Shown here in pieces: positions 14,488 to 16,810 of a stretch of DNA of 16,810 bases (positions are counted from its first letter, which is position 1; each line of letters opens with the position of its first letter). Under the pieces are notes generated by a model that was not told where the DNA came from, did no database searches, and worked only from the letters and a program-made list of their open reading frames with translations. Source of the stretch: Clostridia bacterium (lineage in GTDB: Bacteria; Bacillota; Clostridia; Peptostreptococcales; Anaerovoracaceae); assembly GCA_900754805.1 (NCBI GenBank), contig CAAEEE010000477.1, positions 1-16,810 of the forward strand. The letters are read 5' to 3'. Position numbers and translations under genes: made by a program.

Positions 14488-15732
14488 ATGAGAAGAAAAG
14501 GACTATTGATTTTAGCTGTGCTGATTACAGCGTTGGCGGCATCGGTGATTACCGCGCATGCGATGTCGATTTCCGTGAAGAGAGCGGATACCGGAAAGAC
14601 TTTGCCGCTTGAGGTGGAATCCGGGGATTCGATTGACAATGTGAAGCAAAAGATTACAGATAAAGAAGGCTTCCCACCCGATCAGCAGATCATTTACTTT
14701 AAAGGAATAAAACTTGAAGATGGGCGTACCCTTGCGGATTATAATATCCAAAAGGAAAGCACTTTGCATTTTCTTCTGTCGAGTAAACTTGCTTCACTGA
14801 CGAATCTTCGTTGGGAGCAGGAAAACGGGATTGTTTATGTCAAGTGGGATGCGCCGACGCTTCCGGAAGACGAAGATTCCAGCTTTGTTTACAATATTCT
14901 GTTCTTCAAAGAAGGCGAGGAGGACGCTGTTTTAGAGCAAAGCGGAATCAGCGAAACTTGCTTTGCTGTTCCGGAGTCTTTGATCGGCAGTGATGCTGGC
15001 GGCACAGGCGAAGATGCGAAAATAACCTTTCAGGTGATTGCGATAGAAAAAAACGGTGATCAGGTGAAAGGAAGCATTGCAGAGACACGAAACCCGGCGG
15101 ATAACGGGGCTTATACGGTAACCTTTGACGCAAACGGCGGCACGGTGGATTCCGTTTCTGCGCTCACACAGGGCGGAAAGCTTACAGAGACACTCCCGAC
15201 CCCACAGCGAAGCGGCAGATACAGCTTCCTGGGGTGGTTCACGAAGACCTCGGGCGGCGAGCAAATTACAGCCGACTCTGTTTTCAAAATGGACACGGTT
15301 GTCTATGCCCAGTGGAGGTATCGCAGCGGCGGTCACAGTTCGTCCAGCGTCAAAACCCCGAGCGAAGCGGAAATACAGGAAGGCCTTATCAAAAAGCTGG
15401 CGGACGCAAAACTCAGCACCAGGTCCGAACGCACACCGAACAAAAACATAAAAGTGACTCTAACGATGGACGAAGCGGCGCAGGCGGCTTTGAAAGAGCT
15501 TCAGAAGCGTGGATTTACCTTGAAATATAATTTTTTCCGCAGAGCAGAGGAGGCAGGAGCTTACGAACTCATGCTGGAAAAGGACTTCGCAAAATACATA
15601 AACACCAAAGGCATTAAGGGCACGCGATACTTCTACAAAGGCTCGATTGCGGTGTATGCGCCGGACGGAACTTTAGCAGCCGAAGCTCCGTATGCAGGAT
15701 GTTTGTATGCGAGTAGGATTTGGATAAAATAA
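14488..15732 (+). CDS. Secreted multidomain protein with N-terminal ubiquitin domain
   Basis: A 414-residue exported protein. Signal peptide is residues 1-25 (basic MRRK, hydrophobic core, A-H-A cleavage site). Residues 26-97 are a ubiquitin domain starting at Met, with [42 protein letters not shown]; by hand it shares about 49 of 71 residues with eukaryotic ubiquitin, with one inserted residue. The conjugation tail LRLRGG is absent (SSKLAS instead). Residues about 101-205 look like a fibronectin-III-type fold ([25 protein letters not shown]). Residues 209-276 are an InlB/Listeria-Bacteroides repeat ([22 protein letters not shown]). A Ser-rich linker and an unrecognised alpha/beta C-terminal domain (291-414) follow. 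No LPxTG or anchor is seen. ATG 14488 is supported by AAAGGAAG and the signal peptide. It has its own promoter. Confidence 0.93.
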   Translation: MRRKGLLILAVLITALAASVITAHAMSISVKRADTGKTLPLEVESGDSIDNVKQKITDKEGFPPDQQIIYFKGIKLEDGRTLADYNIQKESTLHFLLSSKLASLTNLRWEQENGIVYVKWDAPTLPEDEDSSFVYNILFFKEGEEDAVLEQSGISETCFAVPESLIGSDAGGTGEDAKITFQVIAIEKNGDQVKGSIAETRNPADNGAYTVTFDANGGTVDSVSALTQGGKLTETLPTPQRSGRYSFLGWFTKTSGGEQITADSVFKMDTVVYAQWRYRSGGHSSSSVKTPSEAEIQEGLIKKLADAKLSTRSERTPNKNIKVTLTMDEAAQAALKELQKRGFTLKYNFFRRAEEAGAYELMLEKDFAKYINTKGIKGTRYFYKGSIAVYAPDGTLAAEAPYAGCLYASRIWIK

Positions 15733-15764
15733 TGGTATCAAATAAATAAAAAACGGAGAATGCA

Positions 15765-16307
15765 ATGGAAAAGAAAAAATTACTGATTGTTGTCGATTAT
15801 CAAAATGATTTCACAGTCGGCTCGCTCGGCTGCCCGCAGGCCGCGGTGATTGAAGATGCTGTGGCTGCGAAAATTGAGGAATACCGCGCCATGGGGGAGA
15901 ACGCGCAAATCATCTTCACCATGGATACGCACGACAAAGATTATCTGCACACGCAGGAGGGCAGAAATCTTCCGATTGAGCACTGTATCAAAGGCTTCGA
16001 CGGCTGGCAGCTTTACGGTAAAGTCGCTGCGCTGAAGTCGCCGGAAGATCTCGTCTTCTCCAAACCGACTTTCGGCTCGCTGGAGCTTGCAGATTACCTG
16101 CGTGACAAGGGCGGCGAATACGAAAGCATCGAGTTTGCCGGCGTCGTAACGAATATCTGCGTGATTTCCAACATGGTACTCGCAAAAGCTGCCATGCCGG
16201 AGGTTCCAATCTTTATCGACGCGTCATGCGTAGCAAGCAACGACGACAGGCTCGGTGAAGCAGCACTCGCTGTCATGGAGACCATGCATGTGAAGGTGAA
16301 ACGGTAA
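15765..16307 (+). CDS. Isochorismatase-family cysteine hydrolase, nicotinamidase-like
   Basis: A 180-residue cytoplasmic hydrolase. The catalytic triad of the family is visible: Asp11 (VVDYQNDF), Lys100 (FSKPTFGS) and Cys132 (AGVVTNICVISN, the G-V-V-T cis-peptide motif). Metal-ligand candidates Asp54 and His56 (TMDTH) and His73 suggest a nicotinamidase/pyrazinamidase rather than a metal-free isochorismatase, although other amidases remain possible. Length fits PncA-type enzymes (about 180-210). It follows the ubiquitin gene after 32 bases with no terminator between, behind GGAGAA (15755-15760), so it may be co-transcribed. The convergent gene on the other side is separated by a bidirectional terminator. 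Confidence 0.9.
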   Translation: MEKKKLLIVVDYQNDFTVGSLGCPQAAVIEDAVAAKIEEYRAMGENAQIIFTMDTHDKDYLHTQEGRNLPIEHCIKGFDGWQLYGKVAALKSPEDLVFSKPTFGSLELADYLRDKGGEYESIEFAGVVTNICVISNMVLAKAAMPEVPIFIDASCVASNDDRLGEAALAVMETMHVKVKR

Positions 16308-16352
16308 AGAAAAATCCGCATGCAGCAAAGATGTTTCGAGCAGTTTCAAACG

Positions 16353-16401
16353 AAAAAAATTGGCTTTTTCCAGCCGTAACCGGCAAAAAGCCAATTTTTT
16401 T
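16353..16401. terminator. Bidirectional rho-independent terminator
   Basis: A 17-bp perfect stem (16353-16369 with 16385-16401), built of A7-TTGGC-T5 and A5-GCCAA-T7, with an inner GCCG-TAAC-CGGC stem-loop. A and T tracts on both flanks let it work on both strands between the convergent hydrolase and reductase genes. The reductase stop codon (16402-16400) touches its right arm. Confidence 0.9.
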
Positions 16402-16810
16402 AAAACATTATAATGGCGCGAACCGGGCAGGCCTGCGCGCAGTATCCGCAGGTGATACACTTGGACTGGTCAATTTCCGCCAACCCGTTTTTATTGTAAG
16501 CGATTGCTGTGCTGTGGCAGATGCCAATGCAGGTGCCGCAGCCCTCGCAGTCTTCCTGATTAACTCGCACACGCTTTGCCGACACGTCAGGAACATAATC
16601 CTGTGGCATTGACCCGTCAAGGTAGCTTATGATATCGTCAATGTCACGGCGGCATCCAAAGCCGAGCATAACCGAATCAATACTGTCAAGACCAAAGACA
16701 TAGTCCAGCGCCTCGCGATAGTGTGCCGCCAGATTCCCGCCGCCAAGGGCCTTCATACTGTAAATGCCCTTGCCTGCGCCGCGGGCCGCGGCTATCGCCG
16801 CGGCCATGTC
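16400..16810 (-). CDS. Aldo/keto reductase with C-terminal 2[4Fe-4S] ferredoxin domain, N-terminus cut by window edge
   Basis: The frame is open at the right edge; 136 codons of the C-terminal part are visible. The first part (GIYSMKALGGGNLA, IDSVMLGFGCRRDIDDIISY) matches the end of the aldo/keto reductase barrel, including the region that normally binds the nicotinamide cofactor. It is followed by two CxxCxxCxxxC clusters (CEGCGTCIGIC and CITCGYCAQACPVRAI) of a bacterial-type ferredoxin. Such fused reductases are common in anaerobic Clostridia and probably pass electrons from ferredoxin or NAD(P)H; the substrate is unknown. It is convergent with the hydrolase gene, and the stop overlaps the bidirectional terminator. 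Confidence 0.88.
   Translation of the reverse strand, partial: DMAAAIAAARGAGKGIYSMKALGGGNLAAHYREALDYVFGLDSIDSVMLGFGCRRDIDDIISYLDGSMPQDYVPDVSAKRVRVNQEDCEGCGTCIGICHSTAIAYNKNGLAEIDQSKCITCGYCAQACPVRAIIMF

Noticed and set aside
14563..14800. A bacterial ubiquitin conjugation operon (E1/E2/JAB)
   Set aside because: No E1, E2 or deubiquitinase gene is in the window and the ubiquitin has no Gly-Gly end.

Overview
The window looks like chromosomal DNA from an anaerobic, probably spore-forming member of the Firmicutes (class Clostridia). The signs are Gram-positive-type AGGAGG ribosome-binding sites, consensus sigma-A promoters, moderate base composition, a PdaA-type cortex deacetylase, and Clostridia-like amino-acid and ferredoxin proteins. 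I cannot assign a genus. Nearly all genes are on the + strand. The exceptions are the edge-truncated LysR regulator on the left and the aldo/keto reductase-ferredoxin on the right.

Left part (1-4790). A LysR-type regulator (minus strand, C-terminus off the window) is divergent from two tandem sodium-coupled amino-acid transporters of the NSS/SNF family. The gap between them holds two overlapping near-perfect promoters and a perfect T-N11-A operator. The second transporter has its own extended -10 promoter. A stand-alone alkylguanine-DNA methyltransferase domain and a ThrH-type phosphoserine/homoserine phosphatase follow, closed by a terminator.

Middle part (4944-13402). This is a complete phosphate-acquisition and sensing cluster: pstS, pstC, pstA, pstB, phoU, a PhoP/PhoB-like response regulator, a PhoR-like kinase and an MFS permease. 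PstS has its two halves in swapped order compared with the classical protein, that is, it is circularly permuted. Two 266-bp palindromic, MITE-like repeats with the same 18-bp terminal inverted repeats sit in opposite orientation at 4944-5209 and 13137-13402 and bracket the cluster.

Right part (13403-16810). A PdaA-like deacetylase begins inside a terminator-like hairpin that also buries its ribosome-binding site. Next is the most striking gene of the window, with its own sigma-A promoter. It encodes a secreted 414-residue protein whose mature N-terminus is an almost eukaryotic ubiquitin (about 49 identities over 71 positions by my manual alignment). The ubiquitin is followed by a fibronectin-III-like region, an InlB/Listeria-Bacteroides repeat and an unrecognised C-terminal domain. 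The predicted signal-peptidase cut falls exactly before ubiquitin Met1. An isochorismatase/nicotinamidase-family hydrolase follows after 32 bp. A bidirectional terminator separates it from the convergent aldo/keto reductase with two 4Fe-4S motifs.

Functionally, the window joins amino-acid uptake and metabolism, phosphate starvation response, spore/cell-wall modification and a secreted eukaryote-like protein. Nothing ties the last to the phosphate genes beyond adjacency.
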